Below, piece by piece: positions 43,426 through 52,305 of a stretch of DNA of 64,000 nucleotides (position 1 is the stretch's first letter; every line of letters begins with the position of its first letter). Source of the stretch: Acidobacteriota bacterium (lineage in GTDB: Bacteria > Acidobacteriota > Blastocatellia > Pyrinomonadales > Pyrinomonadaceae); NCBI GenBank assembly GCA_003223935.1, contig QHXQ01000019.1:145847-209846 (forward strand). Reading direction: 5' to 3'. The position numbers were made by a program, and so were the translations under genes. Below the pieces are notes generated by a model. That model worked only from the letters and a program-made list of their open reading frames with translations, had not been told where the DNA came from and searched no databases.

Positions 43426-44610
43426 ATGCAAGCACTCAACCGCCCCGACCTAGAGACGACGCAAGCGCGCCTGACCGAGACGCTGCTCGCGCTCCCGCTT
43501 GAACAGCAGATCGGCCAACTGCTCTACATTGGGCTGCCCGGCACTGAGTTTGACGAAGAGACGCGCGCGCTCGTCACGGAGATCATGCCCGGCGGCGTGA
43601 TCATCTTCGGGCGCAACGTGGCCGCGCCCGCGCAGTTGCGCGGACTGCTCGACAGCGTGCGCGAAGTTGTGCCGACCGAGCCTCTGTTCGGCGTAGATCA
43701 AGAGGGCGGTCTCGTTGATCGCCTGCGCAAAATCTGCACGCCGATGCCGTCGGCGCGCACGATCAGACAGCACGGCGACTTGGCCGCCGCGCGCATGCTC
43801 GGTCAGATCACCGGCGAAGTCTTGCGCATGCTCGGCTTCAACATGAACTTCGCGCCGGTCATGTCCATCATGACCGACGACCGCGACCTGCTCTCGAACG
43901 GACTCTACTCTCGTTCTTACGGTCGCTCGCCCGGCGAAGTGCTTGGCTACACAATGGTCTATCTGCGGGGCTTGCAGGGCACGGGCTTGCTCGGCTGCGC
44001 CAAACATTTTCCCGGCATCGGCGCAGGTGAAATTGATTCGCACGACGAGATGCCGATCATTCAACTTACGCACGACGATCTGATCGCGCAAGACCTCGCG
44101 CCCTACATCGAACTGTTCCAACGCGAAGACAACATGGTGCGCGCCCTCATGGTCAGTCACGGCGGTTTCCCGAACATAGACATACATCGCGGCACGGCGG
44201 GCGGCAGACTCGTGCCCGCTTCGATCAATCAAGAGATCGTCACGCACCTCTTGCGCGAAGAACTCGGCTACGAAGGTCTCGTCCTCACAGACGACATGGA
44301 GATGGGCGCGATTGCGAAGCATTACCAGATCGAAGACGCCGTGCGGCTCGCCATCGAAGCGGGCGAAGACATGCTGCTCATCTGCGCACGCCCTGAATTG
44401 ATCCGGCGCGGCTATCAGTCGCTCCTGCAAGCCGCGCGCGCCGGCGTGTTGACAGCAGAACGCATCGGCGTATCGCTGCGGCGCATCACCGCGTACAAGG
44501 CTCTGGCGCGCCCGCCGCTTCCCTTCGATGCCGCGCGCTTCGGCCAACTCTGCGAAGAGACCGCCGCGCTCAACCGGAAACTGAATTACACCTACGGAGG
44601 CAAAATATGA
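43426..44610 (+). CDS. nagZ: Beta-N-acetylhexosaminidase, GH3 (NagZ-like)
   Basis: PGGVIIFGRNVAAPAQLRGLL, PLFGVDQEGGLVDRL, CAKHFPGIGAGEIDSHDEMP, ALMVSHGGFPNID, LVLTDDMEMGAI. Confidence 0.9.
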   Translation: MQALNRPDLETTQARLTETLLALPLEQQIGQLLYIGLPGTEFDEETRALVTEIMPGGVIIFGRNVAAPAQLRGLLDSVREVVPTEPLFGVDQEGGLVDRLRKICTPMPSARTIRQHGDLAAARMLGQITGEVLRMLGFNMNFAPVMSIMTDDRDLLSNGLYSRSYGRSPGEVLGYTMVYLRGLQGTGLLGCAKHFPGIGAGEIDSHDEMPIIQLTHDDLIAQDLAPYIELFQREDNMVRALMVSHGGFPNIDIHRGTAGGRLVPASINQEIVTHLLREELGYEGLVLTDDMEMGAIAKHYQIEDAVRLAIEAGEDMLLICARPELIRRGYQSLLQAARAGVLTAERIGVSLRRITAYKALARPPLPFDAARFGQLCEETAALNRKLNYTYGGKI

Positions 44611-46286
44611 AGACAGTAGGCCGAAGGCCGAAGGCCGAAGACAGTAAGAAACAAGCAGGCAATAATCATTCGCTGCTTGCGGCGCAGAGGCCGGCACGTG
44701 TTCGCCATCGCCCACGACGCATTAACTACCTTCTGCCTTCGGCCTTCGGCCTTCTGCTTTCTGCTTTCTGCCTTCTGCCCGCTTGCAGCCCGCGCAGCAG
44801 CGCGTTCGTGCTGGCGTTGGAGTCAAGTCCGAAGACGCTCGATCCATTGAAAGGCTTCGATGCGTCGAGCGAGCGCATGCGCCAGTTGATGTTCAATACG
44901 CTGATGCGTAAGAACGAGCAACTTGATTACGTGCCCGAACTCGCCACGCCGCAAGTCTCATCTGACGGCTTAACTGTCACGTTCACGCTGCAAGACAATG
45001 TGAAGTTTCACAACGGCAAGCCGCTCACGGCTGCGGATTGCAAGTACACTTTCGAGCAGTTGATCTACAAACATGCTGCCGACTACACGAAGGCCGCTTC
45101 GTTCTACGAAGGCGCAGTCAAAGATAATCAACCCTACATCACTTCGATTGATGCGCCCGACGCGCGCACGCTCGTCTTTCATCTGCGCAAACCTTGGCTA
45201 GAGCTGTACGCCAATCTGATCCCGATCCCGATCATTCCTGAAGGCACGTTCGAGCAACAGGCAACACATCCAATCGGCTCCGGCCCGTTCAAGTTCGTCA
45301 ATTGGAACGAGTCGCAGCAGGTCGTGGACATGGAGGCGAACAACGACTATTGGCAGGGCGCGCCGAACATCAAACAACTGCGCGTGCGCGTCATCCTCGA
45401 CGCAAACACGCAGCAGGCCGAACTGCGCAGCGGGCGCGTTGACCTCGCCATCAACACTTCGCTTTCGCCCGACGCATATGTGGCGCTCGCCAAAGACCCG
45501 AACCTGCAAGTCACGCAAAGTCCGGGCACGAACGTCCAATGGCTCGGCTTCAACACGCAGAGCGCGCCATTAACTGATGCGCGCGTCCGGCAAGCCATCG
45601 CTTATGCGATTGATCGCGAGAGCATCGTAAAGAACTTGCTGCTAGGCCAAGCGCGCGTCGCACACTCGATGATCCCGCCTGAATCTTGGGCCTACGCGCA
45701 AGGACAGGTTTACACATACGATCCGGCGCACGCCAAACAGTTGCTCGACGAAGCGGGCTTGCGCGACCCGGACGGCGACGGCCCACGCATGCGGCTCGAC
45801 AAACCGCTTTCATTTGAAATCTCCGGGAGTAATGTGGTTGTGCGCGGGTATGCGCAGGTGATTCAGAATCAATTAAAGGAAGTGGGCCTGCCTGTCTCTA
45901 TCGAGACGCTCGAAGACAACACTTTGCGCGAGGCGCAGGTGAATGGTCAGTTTCAGTTGACGGCCGGGCGTTGGGTCGGCGGCAATCAAGACCCGATCTT
46001 TTTGCGCGACCTGTTCACACACTTGAAAGGCGGCAACTTCAACCGCAGTCGTTACGACAACTCTGAACTCGACAAGATTCTCAGCGAAGCCGTCAGCACA
46101 GCCGACCGCGCGCGCGCCAAACAACTCTACGCGCAGGCGCAGGAACTGATCAGCCGCGAGATGCCTGCGCTGCCACTCTGGTACGCCAACAACATCGTCA
46201 TCGCGCGCAAGTCGGTCGGCAACATACAAGTCCCGCCCGGCGGCGACTGGACGTTCGTGCGCAACTTAACTGTCGCGCAGAAATAA
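44607..46286 (+). CDS. ABC transporter substrate-binding lipoprotein, family 5 (oligopeptide type)
   Basis: Lipobox LLPAC; ALESSPKTLDPLKGFDASSERMRQLMFNTLM, VTFTLQDNVKFHNGKPLTAADCKYTFEQL, QAIAYAIDRESIVKNLLLGQA; ATGA overlap with nagZ. Confidence 0.9.
   Translation: MKTVGRRPKAEDSKKQAGNNHSLLAAQRPARVRHRPRRINYLLPSAFGLLLSAFCLLPACSPRSSAFVLALESSPKTLDPLKGFDASSERMRQLMFNTLMRKNEQLDYVPELATPQVSSDGLTVTFTLQDNVKFHNGKPLTAADCKYTFEQLIYKHAADYTKAASFYEGAVKDNQPYITSIDAPDARTLVFHLRKPWLELYANLIPIPIIPEGTFEQQATHPIGSGPFKFVNWNESQQVVDMEANNDYWQGAPNIKQLRVRVILDANTQQAELRSGRVDLAINTSLSPDAYVALAKDPNLQVTQSPGTNVQWLGFNTQSAPLTDARVRQAIAYAIDRESIVKNLLLGQARVAHSMIPPESWAYAQGQVYTYDPAHAKQLLDEAGLRDPDGDGPRMRLDKPLSFEISGSNVVVRGYAQVIQNQLKEVGLPVSIETLEDNTLREAQVNGQFQLTAGRWVGGNQDPIFLRDLFTHLKGGNFNRSRYDNSELDKILSEAVSTADRARAKQLYAQAQELISREMPALPLWYANNIVIARKSVGNIQVPPGGDWTFVRNLTVAQK
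44618..44778 (+). repeat. Heptad fold-back element AGGCCGA x3 (44618-44638) / CTTCTGC-CTTCGGC-TTTCTGC x7 (44730-44778), translated as the N-terminus of the substrate-binding protein
   Basis: Direct reading; seven 7-bp units encode LLPSAFG LLLSAFC LLPAC. Confidence 0.9.
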
Positions 46287-46922
46287 TCATTGCTCTAATT
46301 CCCAGTTAACGCTTTTTTGTATTTCGCGCCAAGCGACGACGCCTTCACGTATTAGTCGCGCTTCGTGGCCCGTGACATCAACCACAGTCGAAGGCTGCTC
46401 CGTCCGTGCCGTGCCGCCGTCAATGATAAGATCGAGTCCTGTCGGGAAAGCGCGCGCGACTTCGGCGGCGGTGCGAGCGGGCGGTTGCCCTGCGAGGTTT
46501 GCGCTCGTCGCGGTCAACACGCCCCCACACGCACGCACGAACGCGCGCACCGCTTCATCTGCTGGCAGACGCACGCCAATCGTGCCAGTGTTCGCAGTCA
46601 ACTCCGTTGGCACTTCAACGCGCGCCGCGACAACCAATGTCAAAGCGCCGGGCCAGAATCGCGCGCTCAGCCTGTCGAATAATTTTGATCTGCTGACCAT
46701 GAAACGCGCTGCTTCGCCAACGTCGCCTATGACGACGAGCAACGGCTTGTCCTCTTCTCTGCCCTTCAAGTTTCGCAGCGCAAGCAACGCCGCGCGCTTG
46801 AACGGGTCTGCACCGAGACCATAGAACGTGTCCGTGCGAAAAGCGACAATGCCGCCCGCCGCCACAATTTTGGCGGCACGCGCGTGCGTCTCAGTATTAT
46901 CAGGCAGAATCACCGCCGCCAT
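46287..46922 (-). CDS. L-threonylcarbamoyladenylate synthase (Sua5/YrdC/YwlC)
   Basis: AAKIVAAGGIVAFRTDTFYGLGADPFKRAALLALRNLKGREEDKPLLVVIGD, TIGVRLPADEAVRAFVRACGGVLTATSANLAGQP. Confidence 0.93.
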   Translation of the reverse strand: MAAVILPDNTETHARAAKIVAAGGIVAFRTDTFYGLGADPFKRAALLALRNLKGREEDKPLLVVIGDVGEAARFMVSRSKLFDRLSARFWPGALTLVVAARVEVPTELTANTGTIGVRLPADEAVRAFVRACGGVLTATSANLAGQPPARTAAEVARAFPTGLDLIIDGGTARTEQPSTVVDVTGHEARLIREGVVAWREIQKSVNWELEQ

Positions 46923-46959
46923 TATGCGCTCACAACTAAATTGGATGAAACCAGTCAGT

Positions 46960-47019
46960 ACCGCCTGCGATAGCGGGCGGATGCTGCTAACGATAGACCC
47001 GTCCGCTACCGCAGGCGGT
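46960..47019. repeat. REP-like inverted repeat: 21-nt arms ACCGCCTGCGATAGCGGGCGG / CCGTCCGCTACCGCAGGCGGT
   Basis: Arms pair at 19 of 21 positions around an 18-nt loop; not heptad-based; located in a divergent intergenic region. Confidence 0.75.
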
Positions 47020-47089
47020 GCGGCCCCGGATTAACACAATCGCTGTTTCTTTACCTGCGTCTCAATGCTTCATCGTGTAAGATACGCGC

Positions 47090-47983
47090 ATGCCAGCCGC
47101 CGCGAAGAAGCGCGAGTTTGATCTGAGCGAGTTTCCGCCGGGCACGGTCGTCGAGTATACGCGCCTGCTCTGCCTCGCGTGCATCTTCGATCTCTTCACC
47201 AAGCAGATGCGCCTTGCGCCGCGTACAGCTTACTCAGAGATCAAGCGGCACGAGCCGACCATCGCTGAGTTGACCGCGCGCACACCCGTGCGTCCCTACT
47301 TCGATAGCGACGAGAAGCACCCGCGCTGCCCTTACTGCGACGCCGCCAAACGCTGGCACGCGCGTTTCGACACGTATCGCATCGAAGGCAGCAAGGCGAC
47401 CGATGCTTCCCGCCGTGCGCTCGTTAAGTCTCTGCCCAAAGCGGAAGATCAGTTTTTAATGATCGAAGTGCGCTCGACTCGGCGCGCAGTATTTTTCGAG
47501 TGGCTCGACGGCTTGGGCCGTCAACTCGATTTCACGGACGACGCATGGTTGATTCAAGCGACGCGCGCTTATCTCGAACGTATCGAACCTAAGACTGTCT
47601 GGGCAGAAGTGTTCAAAGACTTGCGCGCCGTGCGTCGTTCGCAACGACTGGAGGCGGGTTGGGAGCGCGATGGCGCGCGCCTCTTCCTCACGCCGTCGCT
47701 CTATCACGATGCGCTGCTCGTACAATATCTCGTCAGCCGCTCGCACGCGCACGGCGGGTTGACGATGGAAGGGCGGCTGACGCTGCATGAACTAATGCGG
47801 CGCTTGCGCTATGTGGGCTATCTCGATGCACATGGCGTGAGCGAAGGCGATCAGTTTGAAGCGTTGGAAAAATTGATTGAAGACCTGACCGGCGGCGACG
47901 CGGCGGTCAAGCTCTACTACATCGTGGATCGCCGCGACTTTCTGGATAAAGTCAAGACGGTTTACGCGCACTACGCCACATAA
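47090..47983 (+). CDS. Hypothetical protein with a CPYC zinc-ribbon-like motif
   Basis: Intact 297-aa ORF including HPRCPYCDAAKRWHARF; stop one nt before the DUF3179 start. Confidence 0.65.
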   Translation: MPAAAKKREFDLSEFPPGTVVEYTRLLCLACIFDLFTKQMRLAPRTAYSEIKRHEPTIAELTARTPVRPYFDSDEKHPRCPYCDAAKRWHARFDTYRIEGSKATDASRRALVKSLPKAEDQFLMIEVRSTRRAVFFEWLDGLGRQLDFTDDAWLIQATRAYLERIEPKTVWAEVFKDLRAVRRSQRLEAGWERDGARLFLTPSLYHDALLVQYLVSRSHAHGGLTMEGRLTLHELMRRLRYVGYLDAHGVSEGDQFEALEKLIEDLTGGDAAVKLYYIVDRRDFLDKVKTVYAHYAT

Positions 47984-47984
47984 C

Positions 47985-49253
47985 ATGACGACCACAATTC
48001 AGGCAGACAACCGCACCGCTACATTCAAACGAAACAACCTGCGCCGCATAGCTTGGCTAGCTTTGCTGCTCCTTGTCATCTCGGCTTTAATCTTAGTGCT
48101 CATGCCCGCTTGGTTGATTCAACCGTTCCGCCCGCAGACGCCGAGCGCGCTCGTGCGTTCATACGCACTGCGCCATTGGTCGCCAATCGTAACGCTCGTC
48201 TTCGCTGTAACGGCATTTCTTCTGTGCGGCTGGCTCTGGCGCGGCGCGCGTTGGTGGCGTAAGACGGCACTCGTCTGTGCGCTCGCGCTCGTCTGCGGCG
48301 CGGCGTGGCTGGCGCGGCAGAACCATTTCGAGTGGATGTTTCATCCGCTACCTAACCCGGCTTACGCGCGCGCACGCGAGGCGAACTTTGTGGGTGATTC
48401 AGATATGGTGTTGACGGTGCGCGTAAACGGCGAGGCCGTCGCTTATCCAATCCGGCAGATGGCTTATCATCACGTCATCGCGGACACGGTCGGCGGCGTG
48501 CCGCTTGTGGCCACTTATTGAACGCTCTGTCACACCGGTCTGGTGTGGGCGACAACAGTCAACGGGCAGCAACTACACTTTCATCTCACGGGCATCAACA
48601 ATCAGAACTTCATCATGCGCGATGAAGAGACAGGCTCTTGGTGGCAACAGGTGACGGGCGCGGCCATCCTCGGCCCGCTCAAAGGTGCGCGCTTACAACC
48701 AATCCTCCAAGACGAGTTGACCTTAGCCACTTGGCGACAGGAACAACCTGATGGTCGCGTCCTGCGGCCAGACCCGCGCATTCAACAGGCGGGACTTTAT
48801 GAATCGGCGGATTGGGAAACGCGCATGCAGAGCGTGCGCGTCGCCACGACCGACACGGACAAGACGACGAAACAACGCACACTCGTCGCCGGCTTAGACA
48901 TCAACGGTGCGGCGCAGGCTTATCCGATGGACTTGCTCAGCGCGCAGAGTCCCATCAACGATTCAGTCGGCGGCACGCCCGTGCTCCTCGTCGTTGATTC
49001 AGACAGACGTTCTGTGCGCGCCTTCGAGCGCACGATTGACGGGCGCGCCGTCGAGTTCTTCTTGCAAGCAGACGCGACGCCTTTGCGTTTGACCGACGCA
49101 GCGACCGGCAGCGTGTGGGATTTTACGGGCCATGCAATGAGCGGCCCTCTGGTCGGGCGGCAACTAAAGCAACTGCCTATCTTGAACGATTACTGGTTCG
49201 ACTGGCACAGCTATCATCCGAATACGACGCTCTACAACGCAGGCGCGCATTAG
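47985..49253 (+). CDS. DUF3179-family membrane-anchored protein, candidate selenoprotein (TGA at 48519-48521 read as Sec, codon 179)
   Basis: Both ORF-track segments (47985-48521 and 48543-49253) are in one frame separated only by TGA; reading through gives VGGVPLVATY-U-TLCHTGLVWATTVNGQQLHFHLTGINNQNFIMRDEETGSWWQQVTG, DUF3179-like. Confidence 0.8.
48523..48551 (+). promoter_or_regulatory. Candidate bacterial SECIS hairpin: CGC-tctgt-CACACC-[GGTCT]-GGTGTG-g-GCG
   Basis: 6-bp perfect stem 531-536/542-547 (offset 48000) plus 3-bp outer stem; apical loop starts with GG 16 nt after the TGA. Confidence 0.65.
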
Positions 49254-49263
49254 CATGGGGCCA

Positions 49264-50028
49264 TCAACCAGCAACCTGTAAGACGCGCTCCGCGAAAGCG
49301 AGCGCGAACGCTAAAGGTTTTGTTGGGCCGTAAGCATTGAAGACCATGCCGTCGAGCGGCCACTGCTTGAGCATGTTAAAGAGCGGCGCGCCGTCGTAAC
49401 TCACGACCTCTATCCCTTGCTGGCCGCGCGCGGCCAGCAAGGCGTCAACCGCGTCTTCGGCTGTGAATAGGAGAGCAAGCTTACGCCCCTTGTCATCAGG
49501 CGCGAGCAGCAAATAGCGCCCCTGTTCGTCCTTCCCGAAAGCTATGTAGTACTCATCGAACGCCTTGATCACGTCGTAGCCACTATCAGTCGTCAAGACG
49601 TTGGCGAGCGCGCGCTCGACTTTGATCACTTGCGCCCAATAACGCAGGTTCGGCATCTGCTCCCGCTTGTAATGAATTTCCTGCTCCGAGTTGGGATTGA
49701 TATTGACGATGCTCACATCGTCGGCCAGACTGCCCCAGACGCCCACGCCTGTCGTCTCAATGTAATGCTCGCCCAGCGTTTGCGCGCCTAGTTTCGCCCG
49801 GCAGGCGTCGTAGGCTTTTGTGTCCGTGAACGTGAAAAGATTCAACTGCCCCGCGCCATCTCTGAGATAGATAAAACTCGGCTGGCCTTGCGCGAAGCTC
49901 GCGGGCACGAGCCAATGATCATGACTGGCGAGGATGCGTAGCAACTGTATGCCCCTAAGCTGCTGTGCCAAGAATTGCGCGATGGCTTCGCGCGGGTTTA
50001 ACGTCGTCTCACCCACAGGCTCGCTCAT
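49264..50028 (-). CDS. Hypothetical protein (weakly SseB-like)
   Basis: HDHWLVPASFAQGQPSFIYLRDGAGQLNLFTFTDTKAYDACRAKLG; family assignment tentative. Confidence 0.55.
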   Translation of the reverse strand: MSEPVGETTLNPREAIAQFLAQQLRGIQLLRILASHDHWLVPASFAQGQPSFIYLRDGAGQLNLFTFTDTKAYDACRAKLGAQTLGEHYIETTGVGVWGSLADDVSIVNINPNSEQEIHYKREQMPNLRYWAQVIKVERALANVLTTDSGYDVIKAFDEYYIAFGKDEQGRYLLLAPDDKGRKLALLFTAEDAVDALLAARGQQGIEVVSYDGAPLFNMLKQWPLDGMVFNAYGPTKPLAFALAFAERVLQVAG

Positions 50029-50093
50029 ACGGGTTACCCCTTTCTTTTGCAGTAGAGTTTCCCCTTGTGCAGTTTGCGCGTGCTTGCCCGTTG

Positions 50094-51227
50094 TCAGAGA
50101 CTTGTCTGATTGCGCGTCTTGTCTTGGTGGCGTTCGCGGGCGAGTTCGATCAGCCGATCAATCACCTGTGGGAACGGCAATCCGGAAGCGGCCCACATCT
50201 TCGGGAAGCCGGACACGTCGGTCAGGCCCGGGCACGTGTTGATCTCGTTGATGAGCAACGCGCCGTTGTCGCGGCGCAGAAAGAAGTCAACGCGCGCGAA
50301 GCCCGCGCCGTCAACCGCTTTGAAGGCTTGACGGGCCATACGCCGAATGCGTGTCGTGAGACTTTTATTGATCGGCGCGGGCACGACAAATTCGACATGC
50401 CCCGTGTTGCTGTACTTCTCCGTGTAATCAAGAAACGCCCCGCGCTCATCATGCACGACGTACTCGCCCGGCAGACTCGCCTCCGGTTCATCGTTGCCCA
50501 TCACGGCGCATTCAATCTCGCGCGCGTCGAGTCCTTCTTCCACGATCACTTTGCGGTCGTAACGCGCAGCCAGATCAATCGCTTTAACGAGCGTCCGCTT
50601 ATCTGTCGCCTTCGAGACGCCGACCGACGAACCGAGATTGGCCGGTTTCACAAAGCAGGGAAAGCCAAGCTTGCGCATGATGCGCCGCAGCACAGCGTCG
50701 CGTTCGTGCTCCCACTCCGAGCGCAAGAACCAGACGTAAGCGCACAAAGGCAGACCGGCGTCGCGGAAGAGCGCCTTCATCGTCACCTTGTCCATGCCGC
50801 AGGCCGAAGCGAGCACGCCGCAGCCGACGTAAGGCACGCCCGCCATTTCGAGCAGGCCCTGAATCGTGCCGTCCTCGCCGTATGTGCCGTGCAGTACCGG
50901 AAAGATCAGATCGAGCGCGGGCGCAGGCGTATGTCGGTCTTGCGCATCGAAGGCGACAAGCCCAGAGCGCGACGGATCGCCGACCACTGCGACTGCGTCT
51001 GTCTTATGTTCAATCGTTGCGGACAGACGCTTCGTCGCTTTTTCAGGCAACAAGCCCGCCGACTCGGCCGGCGACAGCCAACGTCCCGCCCGCGTGATCG
51101 CAATCGGCACGACCTCATACTTTCTTTCATCCATCGCCGCAATCACAGACCCGGCCGAGCGCACAGACACCTCATGCTCACCCGACCGACCGCCAAACAC
51201 CACGCCAACGCGAAGCTTGTTCTTCAT
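50094..51227 (-). CDS. ddl: D-alanine--D-alanine ligase
   Basis: [97 protein letters not shown]. Start MKNKLRV at 51227 preferred. Confidence 0.96.
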   Translation of the reverse strand: MKNKLRVGVVFGGRSGEHEVSVRSAGSVIAAMDERKYEVVPIAITRAGRWLSPAESAGLLPEKATKRLSATIEHKTDAVAVVGDPSRSGLVAFDAQDRHTPAPALDLIFPVLHGTYGEDGTIQGLLEMAGVPYVGCGVLASACGMDKVTMKALFRDAGLPLCAYVWFLRSEWEHERDAVLRRIMRKLGFPCFVKPANLGSSVGVSKATDKRTLVKAIDLAARYDRKVIVEEGLDAREIECAVMGNDEPEASLPGEYVVHDERGAFLDYTEKYSNTGHVEFVVPAPINKSLTTRIRRMARQAFKAVDGAGFARVDFFLRRDNGALLINEINTCPGLTDVSGFPKMWAASGLPFPQVIDRLIELARERHQDKTRNQTSL

Positions 51228-51233
51228 AAAGAC

Positions 51234-51308
51234 AGTGACGAGTGACGAGTGACGAGTGACGAGCAAGCACAAGTTTTTAACTCGTCGCTCGTCACATGTC
51301 ACTCATCA
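51234..51308. repeat. Heptad fold-back element AGTGACG x4 / CTCGTCG CTCGTCA CATGTCA CTCATCA
   Basis: Direct reading; occupies the spacer between the ddl start (51227) and the arginase stop (51315); loop contains AAGTTTTTAACTC. Confidence 0.9.
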
Positions 51309-51314
51309 CTACTT

Positions 51315-52280
51315 TTACAGAATCGTCTTGCCCAAGGCCGATAAGATCAGTTCGACGCCGAGTTCGGCGGTGCGATTGTTGCTGTCGAGCGCGGTGTTGA
51401 TCTCGACGACTTCGAGCGCGAGCATGCCGCCTGCTTCGGCGATCTTCTCCATGCCTAAGTGCGCTTCGCGATAGGTGAGGCCGCCGCGCACGACTGTGCC
51501 TGAGCCGGGCGCATCGCCCGGATCGAGCGCATCAACGTCGAGCGTGACGTGGAAGCCAGCGGGCGCACGCTTGGCAATCGCAATCGCTTCGTCCATGCAG
51601 GCGCTCATGCCGCGCTCGTCAATTTCGCGCATCGTGAAGAAGCGCAGGCCCGTCTGTCTGATCAACTCGCGCTCTGGCGGGTCTATGTCGCGCCCGCCGA
51701 CGTGCGCGCAGTAGCGTGGATCGAGTTTGGGCGCGAAGCCCGCGACGTCAGTCAACTCCTTTGGGCCGTAGCCGAGCAGAGCGGCGAGCGGCATGCCGTG
51801 TATGTTGCCGCTCACGGTCGTCTCCGGCGTGTTCATGTCGGCGTGCGCGTCGAACCAGATGAGACCGACGGGCTGTTGCTGTGCGCGGAACATCGAAGTG
51901 ACGCCTGCGACTGAGCCGACGGCGATGGAATGATCGCCGCCGAGTATGATCGGCAACTCGCCCGCGTGCATCACGTTCTGCACCTCGACGGCCAACGCCT
52001 CGCATGCGGCGCTGATCTCAAGCAGGTACTTCGCCTTCTCTTGCGGCGGCGGAGTCGTCTGCGGCCGTTCGATCCGCATGTCGCCGAGGTCGCGCACTTC
52101 ATAGCCGAGTTGCGCGATGCGTTGATTGAGGCGCGCGATCCGCATCGCCGCCGGCCCCAAGTCAACGCCCGCCAAGCTGCTACCGAAACCGAGCGGCACA
52201 CCGATGATGCTCACGCGCCGGCCGCCGTCCGGCAGTCGCGTCGTCAAAGGCGCGCTCGGTTGTTCAGCTAGAGTTGACAT
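51315..52280 (-). CDS. rocF: Arginase (ureohydrolase family)
   Basis: IILGGDHSIAVGSVAGV, IWFDAHADMNTPETTVSGNIHGMPLAALLG, FHVTLDVDALDPGDAPGSGTVVRGGLTYREAH. Confidence 0.92.
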   Translation of the reverse strand: MSTLAEQPSAPLTTRLPDGGRRVSIIGVPLGFGSSLAGVDLGPAAMRIARLNQRIAQLGYEVRDLGDMRIERPQTTPPPQEKAKYLLEISAACEALAVEVQNVMHAGELPIILGGDHSIAVGSVAGVTSMFRAQQQPVGLIWFDAHADMNTPETTVSGNIHGMPLAALLGYGPKELTDVAGFAPKLDPRYCAHVGGRDIDPPERELIRQTGLRFFTMREIDERGMSACMDEAIAIAKRAPAGFHVTLDVDALDPGDAPGSGTVVRGGLTYREAHLGMEKIAEAGGMLALEVVEINTALDSNNRTAELGVELILSALGKTIL

Positions 52281-52305
52281 GATGCTCCCCCCTCGCTCGT
52301 CTCGC

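Noticed and set aside
43450-44715. 421-aa minus-strand ORF opposite nagZ
   Set aside because: Antisense artefact; sense strand encodes GH3 motifs.
48543-49253. Separate downstream DUF3179 gene starting at GTG 48543, or a pseudogene split
   Set aside because: No Shine-Dalgarno, the start would fall inside a conserved domain, the frame is identical to the upstream ORF and no other lesion exists; Sec recoding explains it better, though a true nonsense mutation is not excluded.
49965-51245. 426-aa plus-strand ORF opposite ddl
   Set aside because: Antisense artefact; sense strand encodes D-Ala-D-Ala ligase motifs.
51228-51302. N-terminal extension of Ddl ([25 protein letters not shown])
   Set aside because: It is translated heptad repeat; the native start [13 protein letters not shown] lies just downstream.
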